Source of the DNA: Comamonas koreensis
Lineage (GTDB): Bacteria > Pseudomonadota > Gammaproteobacteria > Burkholderiales > Burkholderiaceae_C
Direction: 5' to 3'
Length of the DNA stretch: 64,000 nt
Assembly (NCBI RefSeq): GCF_021026195.1
Contig: NZ_JAJNCT010000005.1
Span: forward strand, 709,231-773,230
Position 1 is the stretch's first letter, and each line of letters begins with the position of its first letter. This document shows positions 27,374 through 36,674 of the stretch, piece after piece. Both the position numbers and the translations under genes were made by a program. The notes under the pieces are model-generated. The model searched no databases, was not told the DNA's origin, and worked only from the letters and a program-made list of their open reading frames with translations.

Positions 27374-27408
27374 GAAAAAACAAGCATGGCGGCCTTGCGC
27401 CGCCATGC
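27374..27408 (-). terminator. Rho-independent terminator after the PP2C phosphatase gene
   Basis: GCATGGCGG (27384-27392) pairs with CCGCCATGC (27400-27408). Read on the minus strand the stem is followed by TTGTTTTTT, completing a terminator 50 bases beyond the phosphatase stop. Confidence 0.8.
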
Positions 27409-27459
27409 CAGGACAGGCTGGATTATCGGACCAGCGACAAAACGCAGTGCGTGCCGGGC

Positions 27460-28299
27460 TTATGTGGCCGCTGCGTCAGGCTTGGGGGACGCCTTGTCAC
27501 CAGCCTCTGGCTCGGGCGCCGGCGGCAAGGTGTCGCTCACCGGATCCTCGGATTCAAAGCGCTCGGCACCGGGCATCTCCCACTCCATCGCCACCGCGGT
27601 GACGTTGTCGCTGGTAGCACCCGCCTTGCGCAGGGCCGCATCGATCAGGTCCGGAATGGCACGCGATACCGACTTGTTGGCCAGGTCGCGGGCAATCACC
27701 GTCTCGGAGACGCTGCTCCACAGGCCGTCAGAGCAGAGCATGATCCGGTCGCTGCGGTGCATCTCGGTGGGGCCTGCCACATCGAAGAACGGCCGCGAGG
27801 GGCTGCCCAGACAGGTGAACAGCACATTGCGGTTGAAACGATCGGGGTTGATGCTGGTCACGCCAGAGCCGCGCAGCTCCATATAGGAGTGGTCACGCGT
27901 GCGTGCCAGCACCTTGCCGTTGCGCACCAGGTAGAGGCGCGAGTCGCCGCAGTGCACCCACCAGATATTGCCATCCTGCACCACCGAGGCCACCAGGGTG
28001 GTGCGCGGTGGGTCATCCATGTTGTTGGCAATCGCGTACTTGAGGATATTGTGGTGCGCCGACAGCAGCGCGTTTTCAAGGAACTCGGCCGGGTCGTCCA
28101 GTTTGGGGCGGGCGAGGCGCTGAAAATCCAGCGACACGGTCTGCAAAGCCAGTTGCGCGGCCACTTCCCCTTCCGGATGCCCTCCCATGCCATCGGCCAC
28201 GACAAAGAGACAGGCTTCCTTGGTATAGCTATACCCCATCCTGTCTTCGTTTTTTTCCCGCCCACCCTTGCGGCTGAGCTGGAAGACCGAGAACTTCAT
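27460..28299 (-). CDS. PP2C-family Ser/Thr protein phosphatase
   Basis: 279 residues. Metal-site motifs KNEDRMGY near 16-23, VADGMGGHPEG at 34-44, GDSRLYLVR and SDGLWSSVS with the final D in SDNVTAVAM. It matches bacterial Stp1/PrpC phosphatases; an acidic Pro-rich tail of about 30 residues follows the catalytic domain. Its start overlaps the stop of the kinase gene by ATGA, so it probably reverses phosphorylation by that kinase. Confidence 0.9.
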   Translation of the reverse strand: MKFSVFQLSRKGGREKNEDRMGYSYTKEACLFVVADGMGGHPEGEVAAQLALQTVSLDFQRLARPKLDDPAEFLENALLSAHHNILKYAIANNMDDPPRTTLVASVVQDGNIWWVHCGDSRLYLVRNGKVLARTRDHSYMELRGSGVTSINPDRFNRNVLFTCLGSPSRPFFDVAGPTEMHRSDRIMLCSDGLWSSVSETVIARDLANKSVSRAIPDLIDAALRKAGATSDNVTAVAMEWEMPGAERFESEDPVSDTLPPAPEPEAGDKASPKPDAAAT

Positions 28300-29288
28300 T
28301 TGGTTTGGCCTCCGCCCACGCGCTTTTTGGTATCGCTGACCAGCGAATCAATCGACATACGAACCTTCTCGGAGACGCTCAGTTTGGTATAGCGGCGCTC
28401 GTCTTCGCGCGCCAGCTCTTTTTGTAATAGGAACACCGATTGGGGCCGGGCCTGGGGATCGAGTGCCATGCACCACTCCACCAGCTCGATCAGGTTGTCC
28501 GAGTAAACACCGCGCACCTTGGACATCGCCAAGCTCAGGCGGTCCTTCTCCTGGCGCTTGGGCGCATCGTTGGGCGGAATGCCATGCATGCAGGCATAGA
28601 TGCAGGCGCCAATCGCGTAGATGTCGGTCCAGGGGCCCAGCGCCATGTCGCGGCGGTACATCTCGGGCGCGGCAAAGCCGGGGGTGTACATGGGGCGGAC
28701 AAAGTTGCCCTCCTTGCTCAACACCTCGCGCGCAGCGCCAAAGTCGATCATCACCGCCTTGTTGTCGTCGGTGATGAAGATGTTGGCCGGCTTGATATCG
28801 AGGTGCAGCATCTTGTGCTGGTGGACAATGCGCAGACCGCGCAGCACCTCGTCGAACAGCGAGCGGATGGTGGACTCGCGGAAGACCTTGGCTTCCTTCA
28901 GATCGCGGGCGGTCACGACGAAATCCTGCAAGGTGGCACCTTGCAGGTAGTTCATCACCATGTAGACGGTGTCGTTTTCGCGGAAGAAGTTGTAGACGCT
29001 GACGACCGAGGAGTGCGAGATCTGCGCGAGCGCACGGCCCTCTTCAAAGAAACTCTTGAGGCCCAGGCGGTACAGCGACAGCTTGTCGGGCTCGATGCTG
29101 GGCGACAGGGAACCGGGCGCACGCGTGGCCAGGCTCGATGGCAAATACTCCTTGATGGCAACCTGCTGGCCATCGGGCGCCAGCGCCAGATAGACCACCC
29201 CGAACCCCCCCGCCGATATGCGCCGCACGATCCGGTAGCCACCGATGACGGTATTGGCTGGCAGCGGCGCTGGCTTTACTTTTGACAT
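28296..29288 (-). CDS. Hanks-type Ser/Thr protein kinase
   Basis: 330 residues from the ATG at 29288. Gly-rich loop ISAGGFGVVY at 24-33, invariant Lys in VAIKEYLPSS, catalytic loop LHLDIKPAN, DFG in MIDFGAARE, and APE in GFAAPEMY. The second residue of the usual HRD is Leu, so this is a non-RD kinase. It has no transmembrane sensor domain; the C-terminus ends with a short basic tail, so it is soluble or peripherally held. Coupled to a PP2C phosphatase and divergent from yicC, an arrangement shared with other Burkholderiales; targets unknown. Confidence 0.9.
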   Translation of the reverse strand: MSKVKPAPLPANTVIGGYRIVRRISAGGFGVVYLALAPDGQQVAIKEYLPSSLATRAPGSLSPSIEPDKLSLYRLGLKSFFEEGRALAQISHSSVVSVYNFFRENDTVYMVMNYLQGATLQDFVVTARDLKEAKVFRESTIRSLFDEVLRGLRIVHQHKMLHLDIKPANIFITDDNKAVMIDFGAAREVLSKEGNFVRPMYTPGFAAPEMYRRDMALGPWTDIYAIGACIYACMHGIPPNDAPKRQEKDRLSLAMSKVRGVYSDNLIELVEWCMALDPQARPQSVFLLQKELAREDERRYTKLSVSEKVRMSIDSLVSDTKKRVGGGQTK

Positions 29289-29360
29289 AGTTTGATGAAC
29301 AACGCAGGTATATGAGAAGCCTGATAATGAGCGCGATTGCAAGCAACCTCATACAGTCCT

Positions 29361-30272
29361 ATGCCAGTTTACAGCATGACAGGCTATGCCTCTGTCCAGC
29401 AAAGCATCCCACCTGATGGTGACAACAATGCTCCCTCCCTCTGGCGCGTCGGACTGGAAATTCGCTCGGTTAACAGCCGATTTCTCGATTTATCTTTCAA
29501 GCTTCCGGAAGACCTCAGAAGCTGCGAACCACAGTTACGCTCTCTGGTAGATAATAGTCTGAAGCGTGGCAAGGTGGAAGTACGTGTACTGATCAACAGT
29601 GAACAAGCTTCCAGCGTGCCAGTCGCATCGCCCCGCCTGCTGCAGCAGCTGGGCAGCTTCCAGGACACCGTCAAGGCCTGGATGCCAGCGGCCCAGCCAT
29701 TCAGTGTGGCAGAAGTACTACGCCTGAGCGGCAGTGGCAGCATCGAGCTGCCCGAGAACTGGGCCGAGAATGTCGCCGCGCTGTGCCAGCAAGCCCTCAA
29801 GACCCTGCTCGACGCCCGCCAGCGTGAAGGCAAGCGCCTGGCCGACATGCTGCAAGACCGCATCAAGCAACTGCGCCAACTGGCCGAGCAAGCCGAGCCT
29901 CTGATCCCCGAGCTGGTCAAACAGCAAAAGCAGCGCTTTCTGGAGCGCTGGCAAGAAGCGATGGCGCTGAGCGCCGGCAGCGTCTCGCCCGAAGCCGCCC
30001 AGGACCGTGCACTGACAGAAGCCACTGCCTTTGCGATCCGCATCGATGTGGCCGAAGAACTGACCCGCCTGCGCTCGCACCTGGAAGAAATCAGCCGCCT
30101 GCTGACCAAGGGCGGCGACATCGGCAAGCGTCTGGATTTCCTGATCCAGGAGTTGCACCGCGAGGCCAACACCCTGGGCTCCAAGTCCGCAGCGCTGGAT
30201 CTCACCCGCATCAGCGTGGACATGAAGGTCCTGATTGAACAAATGCGCGAGCAAGTGCAAAACATCGAATAA
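29361..30272 (+). CDS. yicC: YicC-family endoribonuclease
   Basis: 303 residues from the ATG at 29361 ([10 protein letters not shown], the conserved start). Two YicC domains are evident: the N-terminal [19 protein letters not shown] and LKRGKVEV parts, and a C-terminal DUF1732 domain with the [19 protein letters not shown] signature. E. coli YicC is an endoribonuclease acting on small RNAs. It opens the gmk-rpoZ run. Confidence 0.92.
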   Translation: MPVYSMTGYASVQQSIPPDGDNNAPSLWRVGLEIRSVNSRFLDLSFKLPEDLRSCEPQLRSLVDNSLKRGKVEVRVLINSEQASSVPVASPRLLQQLGSFQDTVKAWMPAAQPFSVAEVLRLSGSGSIELPENWAENVAALCQQALKTLLDARQREGKRLADMLQDRIKQLRQLAEQAEPLIPELVKQQKQRFLERWQEAMALSAGSVSPEAAQDRALTEATAFAIRIDVAEELTRLRSHLEEISRLLTKGGDIGKRLDFLIQELHREANTLGSKSAALDLTRISVDMKVLIEQMREQVQNIE

Positions 30273-30286
30273 GAAGAAGTCACACC

Positions 30287-30925
30287 ATGGAATACCCCGG
30301 AAACCTCTTTGTCGTCTCGGCGCCCAGCGGCGCGGGCAAGTCATCCCTCGTCAAGGCCCTGCTGGAGCTCGACTCCCAGGTCTTTCGCTCCATCTCCCAC
30401 ACTACGCGCTCGCCGCGTGGTCAGGAAAAGCATGGCCGCGAGTACTACTTCGCCTCGCGCGATGACTTCGAGCGCATGGTCGCCTCCAATGCGTTTGTCG
30501 AGTGGGCAAATGTGCATGGCAACCTGTACGGCACCTCGAAGAAAGCCATTGAAGAGCGCCTGGCCAAGGGCACCGACATCGTGCTGGAGATCGACTACCA
30601 GGGCGCTTTGCAAATCAAGCAGAGCTTCCCCCATGCGGTGCTGATCTTCATCCTGCCGCCGAGTTGGGAAGAGCTGCGCTCGCGCCTGGAAAACCGTGGC
30701 GAGGACGCGTCCGACGTGATCGAGAAGCGCCTGAACAACGCCAAGGATGAGATGGCCCAGGTCCACAAATTCGACTTCGTTATAATTAACGAATTGTTCG
30801 AGCGCGCTTTGTTCGATTTGAAGGCCGTTGTACATTCACAACGCTTGCGCTATTCGGCCCAAAGGCGCGTTCGCAGCGAAATATTCTCGTCACTCGACAT
30901 CCCTGTTACCCTGGAGAACTCCTGA
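30287..30925 (+). CDS. gmk: Guanylate kinase
   Basis: 212 residues. Phosphorylates GMP to GDP. P-loop [10 protein letters not shown] at 10-19, GMP-binding [19 protein letters not shown] near 38-56 and [11 protein letters not shown]. Normal length. Its stop overlaps the rpoZ start by one base, linking GDP/GTP supply with rpoZ and the alarmone gene that follows. Confidence 0.95.
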   Translation: MEYPGNLFVVSAPSGAGKSSLVKALLELDSQVFRSISHTTRSPRGQEKHGREYYFASRDDFERMVASNAFVEWANVHGNLYGTSKKAIEERLAKGTDIVLEIDYQGALQIKQSFPHAVLIFILPPSWEELRSRLENRGEDASDVIEKRLNNAKDEMAQVHKFDFVIINELFERALFDLKAVVHSQRLRYSAQRRVRSEIFSSLDIPVTLENS

Positions 30926-31128
30926 TGGCCCGCATCACCGTTGAAGACTGCCTCGACAAAATCCCCAACCGCTTCCAACTGGTTCTGGCCGCTACCTACC
31001 GCGCCCGTATGCTGAGCCAAGGCCACACCCCCAAAATCGAAAGCCGCAACAAGCCAGCCGTGACCGCGCTGCGCGAAATTGCTGCCGGCAAGGTGGGCCT
31101 GGAAATGCTGAAAAAAGTACCCGGCTGA
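30925..31128 (+). CDS. rpoZ: RNA polymerase omega subunit
   Basis: 67 residues, [22 protein letters not shown] start typical of omega, with the conserved ARxLSQG and [14 protein letters not shown] segments. Assists RNA polymerase assembly and forms part of one ppGpp site. Coupled to gmk and followed by a strong terminator before spoT. Confidence 0.95.
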   Translation: MARITVEDCLDKIPNRFQLVLAATYRARMLSQGHTPKIESRNKPAVTALREIAAGKVGLEMLKKVPG

Positions 31129-31145
31129 GCCCCTGCGCATGCAAC

Positions 31146-31177
31146 AAAATGGCACCGAATGGCGGTGCCATTTTTCT
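31146..31177 (+). terminator. Rho-independent terminator after rpoZ
   Basis: AAAATGGCACC pairs with GGTGCCATTTTT around a 7-base loop and runs into TTTTTCTT. It separates rpoZ from spoT, though readthrough is common in this cluster. Confidence 0.85.
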
Positions 31178-31228
31178 TGGTATTCACACAAATTTGTCAT
31201 CGCACGCTACAGTTAAGGCGTGAAGTCC

Positions 31229-33472
31229 GTGTCCATCCCCTCCGCACCCGCCCAAGCCTCTGGCGTCATCGCTACCGCCGCAGCCAAGCCTGCCATGTCG
31301 TATCCGGTAGTGGTGAGTGCCTACGCCGAATTTCTGGAGAAGCTCGACTACCTCGGTGAAGCAGATCTGGCCCTGGTGGAAGAAGCCTTCGAGTTTGCCG
31401 CCACGGCCCATACCGGCCAGTTCCGCAGCAGTGGTGACCCCTACATCACCCACCCGATCGCGGTTGCCGAGATCTGCGCGAGCTGGAAGCTCGACGCCCA
31501 GGCACTGATGGCCGCGCTGATGCACGATGCGATGGAAGACTGCGGCGTCACCCGCGATGACATTGCCCGCCAGTTCGGCGACACGGTGGCGGAGCTGGTC
31601 GATGGCCTCACCAAGCTGGACAAGCTCCAGTTCAACTCGCGCGAAGAGAACCAGGCCGAGTCCTTCCGCAAGATGCTGCTGGCCATGGCACGCGATGTGC
31701 GCGTGATCCTTGTCAAGCTGGCCGACCGTACCCACAACATGCGCACCATGTCCGACATGCCGCGCAGCAAATGGGGCCGCATCTCGACCGAGACCATGGA
31801 CATCCATGTGCCCATCGCCAACCGGCTGGGCATCAACCGCGTCTACCGGGAGCTGCAGGACCTGGCCTTCAAGCACCTCCATCCCTGGCGCCACGACACC
31901 CTGGTCAAGGCACTGGGCCGCTCGCGCAACCGCCGCAAGGATGTGGTCCAGAAGATCCATGCCGAGGTCGATTCAGCCTTTGCCAAATCCGGCATCAAGA
32001 TCCGCCTGGGCAACCAGGAAAAAACGCTCTACGCCATTTACAAGAAGATGGATGGCAAGCGCCTGTCGTTTGCGCAGGTGACCGATTCCTACGCCGTGCG
32101 CGTCATCGTGCCCAACCTGATTGACTGCTACACCGCGCTGGGCGTGCTGCACCAGGTCTTCCGCCCGGTGCCATCCAAATTCCGCGACTACATCGCCAAC
32201 CCCAAGTCGAACGGCTACCAGTCACTGCACACCACCTTGGTCGGCCCATCGGGCGTGAGCATGGATTTCCAGATCCGCACCGAGGACATGAACCTGGTCG
32301 ACGAATACGGCGTGCTGACGCACTGGCTGATCCAGGCGCGGGCGATGCCCAATGGCGAGCAACCGGGCAACAAGTGGGTGCAGTCGCTGCTCGACATCCA
32401 GGACGAAACCCGCGACGCCCATGAGTTCTGGGACAACGTGCGCGTGGACCTGTTCCCCGACTCGGTCTATGTGTTCACGCCCAAGAACCAGATGCTCACC
32501 CTGCCCCGGGGCGCGACGGTGCTGGACTTTGCCTACGCCATCCACAGCAATGTCGGCGAGCGCACCCAGGGCGCACGTATCAACAACGAGCAGGTGCCGC
32601 TGAGCACGGTGCTCAAGAGCGGCGATGTGGTCGAGATCTCTACCTCGCCCGATGCCGCGCCCCATCCCTCCTGGCTCACGATTGTGCGCACGGGCCGCGC
32701 CAAATCCAAGATCCGCTACTACCTCAAGACCCAGGGCCAGAACGAAACCGCTGCGCTGGGCGAGCGCCTGCTGCTGCAGGCAATGCGGGCCGAAGGCATC
32801 TCGCAGCTGCCCGAGGACAAGGCCGTCTGGGAGAGCCTGCTGACCCGCCTGGAAGCGCGCAACAAGGTCGAGCTGTTCAACGACATCGGCCAGGGCAAGC
32901 GCATTGCGGTGTTTGCCGCCAAGCAGGTGGTCGACCTGCTGGCCGAGCAAGGCCAGCGCCCGGATGCGGTACTGCTGAGCCAGGAACGCTTCAAGACCGG
33001 CGCCGGCAAAGCGACTGCTGCACTGGTGCTCGATGGCTCGCCCAATGCCGCCGTCAAATACGCCAAGTGCTGCCGCCCGGTGCCTGGCGACCCGATTGCC
33101 GCCCACCTGGACCGCAATGCCGGCCTGGTCGTGCACAACGCGCAGTGCGCCGTCTGCAAGCGCCTGCTGGCCAAGGATGCCGAGCATTTTGTCGATGTGG
33201 AATGGGCTGACGAATTCGCCAGCGAGTTCGACACCGGCGTCGTGGTCACCATCAACAATGGCAAGGGCGTCCTCGGCAAGATCGCCGCCGAGATCGCTGC
33301 GATGGGCTCGGACATCACCCACATCACGATGGACGATGAAGTGGCCATGGACACGATGGCGCTGCGCTTTGTGCTGACCGTCAAGGACCGTGCACAGGTG
33401 GAGCTGCTGCTGCGCCAACTGGTCAAGCTGCCCTATGTGATCCGTGCGCACCGGGTGCTGCCGGTCGCTTGA
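31229..33472 (+). CDS. spoT: SpoT/Rel bifunctional-type (p)ppGpp hydrolase-synthetase
   Basis: About 747 residues from a GTG at 31229, chosen because TAAGG lies 10 bases upstream; a GTG at 31220 is too close to it and an ATG at 31295 is another candidate. The HD hydrolase domain is intact (HTGQFRSSGDPYITHP, HDAMED, VKLADRTHNMRTM). The synthetase domain is complete in length with TDSYAVRVIV and NGYQSLHTT, but the ExQIRT motif reads D-F-Q-I-R-T and the following AAHW is LTHW. TGS domain near 385-445 and ACT domain at the C-terminus. Hydrolase activity is likely; synthetase strength is uncertain. Confidence 0.92.
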   Translation: MSIPSAPAQASGVIATAAAKPAMSYPVVVSAYAEFLEKLDYLGEADLALVEEAFEFAATAHTGQFRSSGDPYITHPIAVAEICASWKLDAQALMAALMHDAMEDCGVTRDDIARQFGDTVAELVDGLTKLDKLQFNSREENQAESFRKMLLAMARDVRVILVKLADRTHNMRTMSDMPRSKWGRISTETMDIHVPIANRLGINRVYRELQDLAFKHLHPWRHDTLVKALGRSRNRRKDVVQKIHAEVDSAFAKSGIKIRLGNQEKTLYAIYKKMDGKRLSFAQVTDSYAVRVIVPNLIDCYTALGVLHQVFRPVPSKFRDYIANPKSNGYQSLHTTLVGPSGVSMDFQIRTEDMNLVDEYGVLTHWLIQARAMPNGEQPGNKWVQSLLDIQDETRDAHEFWDNVRVDLFPDSVYVFTPKNQMLTLPRGATVLDFAYAIHSNVGERTQGARINNEQVPLSTVLKSGDVVEISTSPDAAPHPSWLTIVRTGRAKSKIRYYLKTQGQNETAALGERLLLQAMRAEGISQLPEDKAVWESLLTRLEARNKVELFNDIGQGKRIAVFAAKQVVDLLAEQGQRPDAVLLSQERFKTGAGKATAALVLDGSPNAAVKYAKCCRPVPGDPIAAHLDRNAGLVVHNAQCAVCKRLLAKDAEHFVDVEWADEFASEFDTGVVVTINNGKGVLGKIAAEIAAMGSDITHITMDDEVAMDTMALRFVLTVKDRAQVELLLRQLVKLPYVIRAHRVLPVA

Positions 33473-33502
33473 TTTTCTTCCGATACCGATCGGGGCCTCC
33501 CC

Positions 33503-33539
33503 AAAACACAAGCGCGCCTCAAAGGCGCGCTTGTGTTTT
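33503..33539. terminator. Bidirectional terminator between spoT and greB
   Basis: AAAACACAAGCGCGCC (33503-33518) pairs perfectly over 16 bases with 33524-33539 around TCAAA. The stem starts with AAAA and ends with TTTT, so it serves both convergent genes. Confidence 0.9.
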
Positions 33540-33553
33540 GGGAACGGGCCAGG

Positions 33554-34114
33554 TCAGGATGTCCCCGGTTCCGGGTACTGCACATCCAGCACCTCCAGCA
33601 CCCGCACCCCGCCCGGCGTGGGCAGCTGCACCTCATCGCCAATGCGGGCCTTGAGCAGCGCGCGTGCAATGGGGGCCACCCAGCTGACCTGGCCCCGGCT
33701 GGCATCGGCCTCGTCAATGCCCATGATGGTGATCGCCTCCTCGCTGCCTTGCTCGTCGCAGTAATGCACCGTCGCGCCAAAGTACACCTGGTCGCTGCCA
33801 TGGTGCACGCCCGGATCCACCACCTCGGCCGCTTCCATGCGCTTGGTCAGAAAGCGGATGCGCCGGTCAATCTCGCGCAGGCGCTTCTTGCCATACAGGT
33901 AGTCGCCGTTTTCCGAGCGGTCGCCGTTGCTGGCGGCCCAGTGCACCACCTCCACCACCTTGGGCCGCTCTTCGTCGATCAGCTGCAGCAGCTCCTGCTC
34001 CAGCGCGCGGTAGCCCCCAGGCGTGATGTAGTTCTTGCCGCCGGCAATCTTGGGCAGTTGCGGCAGATCGTCATCGTCGTCGTTGTCCGTCTCTTTGGTA
34101 AAGGCCTTGTTCAT
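33554..34114 (-). CDS. greB: Transcription elongation factor GreB
   Basis: 186 residues. Coiled-coil N-terminal domain (about 30-105) with YITPGGYRALEQE and the tip region ASNGDRSENGDYLYGKK that carries the acidic residues reaching the RNA polymerase active site, then the FKBP-like domain (VYFGATVHY, SWVAPIARALLKARIGDEV). The DxGDRSENGDY tip and length mark GreB rather than GreA. An acidic leader (DNDDDDD) of 20 residues precedes the fold. Confidence 0.92.
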   Translation of the reverse strand: MNKAFTKETDNDDDDDLPQLPKIAGGKNYITPGGYRALEQELLQLIDEERPKVVEVVHWAASNGDRSENGDYLYGKKRLREIDRRIRFLTKRMEAAEVVDPGVHHGSDQVYFGATVHYCDEQGSEEAITIMGIDEADASRGQVSWVAPIARALLKARIGDEVQLPTPGGVRVLEVLDVQYPEPGTS

Positions 34115-34156
34115 TCCGCTATTTAAACAAAGATTGGGGTGGCGCCCCGCCAGAAA

Positions 34157-34186
34157 GAAAAAAGCCTGCCACCGCCATGGCAGGCT
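34157..34186 (-). terminator. Rho-independent terminator of the amidase operon
   Basis: AGCCTGCCA (34163-34171) pairs with TGGCAGGCT (34178-34186). On the minus strand the stem leads into TTTTTTC. It lies 27 bases past the amidase stop. Confidence 0.85.
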
Positions 34187-34212
34187 CGCCTTCAGCGGGA
34201 GGACTCCCGTGC

Positions 34213-35724
34213 TTACACCGCTTGGCCCACGTTGGCCTGCGCGGCGCCCCCCAGCTCGGGCGGGTGGGTAACGATGCTGCGCAATTCGGGCCGGGGCTGG
34301 GCCAAGGCTGCCAGGTCGGGGCGGGGGCGGGCAAAGTCGCTGTTGTGCAGGCCCAGCTTCTCCACCGCTGCCGCCATCGCCAGCAGGCGGCCATCCTGGT
34401 GCAGCGGCCCAATCATCTGCAGGCCAAAAGGCATGCCCGCCTCATCACGGCCGCAGGGCAGGGACAGCGCAGGGTTGGTCGCCAGGGTCACCACATAGGT
34501 CAGGCTCAGCCATTCGTAGTAGTTGCGCTGGGTCTTGCCATCCACCTCGTGCGCATAGAGCTGCGTCCAGGGGAAGGGCGACAGCGGGGTCACCGGCGCC
34601 AGCACCAGGTCGTATTGCTCAAACGTGCGCTGGAACAAACGCTGGATGCGGGTCTGCGCCAGGTGCGCCCAGGCCCGGTCGCCCAGGCTGATGCTGGCAG
34701 CCATCTCCACATTGGCCAGCACATTGGGCCCCAGCGTTTCGGGGGCCGTGCGGTAGATATCGGCAAAGGCCGCGACAAAGCTCTCAGCGCGGATGATGTC
34801 AAAGCAGCGGTGCGCTTCTTCCAGGTTCCAGGGCAAGGCGTCCATGCAGGCGACTTCGCCGGCCAAGGCCTGCACCCGCTGGCCAAAGGCGCGGCGCACT
34901 ACAGGGTCCACCGCGCAGGTGCCAAAGTCTTCGGTGTAGGCCACGCGCAGGCCGCGCAGGTCCATCTCCGGCACGGGCCAGACAGGGGCATGGCTCACGC
35001 CCATGCTCAGCGGGTCCATCGGGTGCGGGCCCATGCTGGCCTGCATCATCAGCGCGGTATCGGCCACATCCCGGCCCATGGGGCCCAGCACCGAGATGGC
35101 CGACCAGCCCAGCGGCCTGTCGTCATTGGCAATCAAGCCCGGTGAAGGGCGCAAGCCCACCACGCCGCAGAGCGCCGCCGGAATGCGCAGCGAGCCACCT
35201 GTGTCCGAACCGGTGCAGAGCGGAAACATATCGGTCGCCAGCGCTGCCGCCGAGCCGCCCGAGGAGCCCCCGGCATTCAGATCCGGGTTGAAGGGGTTGC
35301 CCGTAGCGCCCCAGACCGGGTTGCGGCTGTTGGCACCCGCACCCATGTCGGGCGTATTGGTCTTGGCCGTGATGATTGCGCCCTGGCCGCGCAGCCGGGC
35401 CACGAAGGAATTGTCTTTGACGGGCACATGGCCGCGCAGCCGCACATTGCCGCTGGTGGTCAGCAGGCCTTCGGTGGCCTGCAAATCCTTCACGCCCAAG
35501 GGCAGGCCATGGAGCAGCGGCAACTGGCTGCGCCGCCCCACCTGCGCCTCTGCCAGCTGGGCAGCGCTGCGGGCGCGCTCAAAATCAGTGGCGCAAAGCG
35601 CATTCACTGCCGGGTTGATGGCCTGCATGCGGGCGATGCAGTCATGAAGCAGTTCTACCGGCGAGATCTGCCGGCTCTGGATCAGGCTGCGCAGCTCGAC
35701 TGCGCTGTGTTCTACCAAACTCAT
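34213..35724 (-). CDS. Amidase-signature-family amidohydrolase
   Basis: 503 residues from the ATG at 35724. The Ser-cisSer-Lys triad is recognisable: K in PLGVKDLQ, the GGSSGGSAAA loop with the cis-Ser, and the nucleophile in TGSDTGGSLR. Such enzymes hydrolyse carboxamides to acids and ammonia; the alternative, a GatA subunit of the tRNA amidotransferase, is unlikely because no gatB/C is present. The start overlaps the stop of the Bug protein gene by four bases, so substrate capture and hydrolysis are coupled. Confidence 0.88.
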   Translation of the reverse strand: MSLVEHSAVELRSLIQSRQISPVELLHDCIARMQAINPAVNALCATDFERARSAAQLAEAQVGRRSQLPLLHGLPLGVKDLQATEGLLTTSGNVRLRGHVPVKDNSFVARLRGQGAIITAKTNTPDMGAGANSRNPVWGATGNPFNPDLNAGGSSGGSAAALATDMFPLCTGSDTGGSLRIPAALCGVVGLRPSPGLIANDDRPLGWSAISVLGPMGRDVADTALMMQASMGPHPMDPLSMGVSHAPVWPVPEMDLRGLRVAYTEDFGTCAVDPVVRRAFGQRVQALAGEVACMDALPWNLEEAHRCFDIIRAESFVAAFADIYRTAPETLGPNVLANVEMAASISLGDRAWAHLAQTRIQRLFQRTFEQYDLVLAPVTPLSPFPWTQLYAHEVDGKTQRNYYEWLSLTYVVTLATNPALSLPCGRDEAGMPFGLQMIGPLHQDGRLLAMAAAVEKLGLHNSDFARPRPDLAALAQPRPELRSIVTHPPELGGAAQANVGQAV

Positions 35725-36674
35725 TGCGTGGCCAATCCCAGTTTGTCGATCAAAGGCTTCCAGACGGCGATGTCGCGCTCGGCAAAGCCCAGCACATCGG
35801 CAGGCTGGCTGCGCATCAGGGTCACGCCCATCTTGTCCATGCTGTTGGCATAGACCGGGTCGCTGTAGCACTGGTTGGTGGCATCGTTCAAGGCCTTGAT
35901 CACCTCAGGCGGCGTGCCCTTCTTGGCCACCACCGCAATCCAGGAAGGCCGCGCCAGCACCGCCGGCCCACCGGCCTCGGCAATGGTCGGCACATCGGGC
36001 AGCACCGGCGAGCGCTGGCCGGCAAAAATCGCCAGCGGCACCAGCTTGCCGGCCTTGACCTGGGGCGCGGCCGTGTTCAGCACCAGGGTCATCGCCTGGA
36101 TCTGCTGGCCCATCAGCGCTGTCAGACCTGCGCTCTCGCCCACAAAAGGCACATGGGTGGCGGGCCAGTGCATGGCATCGGTCAGCGCCGTGGTCAGCAA
36201 ATGCGCAGGGCTGCCCTTGCCGGGCGAGCCAAAGTTCAGCCCGCCGGCCTGGGACTTGGCGACCTTCTCCAGATCGGCGAGCTTGGTCACGCCCGCGCCC
36301 GCCGGTACCACCAGCACCAGCGGGGACGAGCCAATCATTGCCACACCGGCAAAGTCCTTCAGCGGGTCATAGGGCATCTGCAGGTGCACATAGGGCGTGA
36401 TCGTCATCTGCGACATGCCGATCGTCATCGCAAACGAGCCATCGGCCGGCTGGCCCTTGAGGTAGTTGATGGCCAGGATGCCATTGGCACCGGGCTTGTT
36501 CTGCACCACCACCGGGCGCCCCATCAGCCGCCCGGTGCATTCGCCCCATGCGCGGGTCATGGCGTCCGAGCCGCTGCCCGGCGGCTGCTGCGCGATCACT
36601 TGCAAGGGGTTCTGGGCGGCGGCGCCGAGTGCCCAGGCTGCCAGGCCGCAGGCAAAAAGGGATGCTCTGATCAA
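35721..36674 (-). CDS. Bug (TctC-like) periplasmic solute-binding protein
   Basis: 317 residues with a signal peptide ending AAA-Q near residue 20. Bug-family landmarks: QNKPGANGILAINYLK, a PYDPLKDFAGVAMIG segment and LPDVPTIAEAG. These proteins bind small carboxylates or amides in Burkholderiales, and many work without a linked membrane component, as here. Overlaps the TetR gene and the amidase gene by four bases each. Confidence 0.88.
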   Translation of the reverse strand: MIRASLFACGLAAWALGAAAQNPLQVIAQQPPGSGSDAMTRAWGECTGRLMGRPVVVQNKPGANGILAINYLKGQPADGSFAMTIGMSQMTITPYVHLQMPYDPLKDFAGVAMIGSSPLVLVVPAGAGVTKLADLEKVAKSQAGGLNFGSPGKGSPAHLLTTALTDAMHWPATHVPFVGESAGLTALMGQQIQAMTLVLNTAAPQVKAGKLVPLAIFAGQRSPVLPDVPTIAEAGGPAVLARPSWIAVVAKKGTPPEVIKALNDATNQCYSDPVYANSMDKMGVTLMRSQPADVLGFAERDIAVWKPLIDKLGLATQ

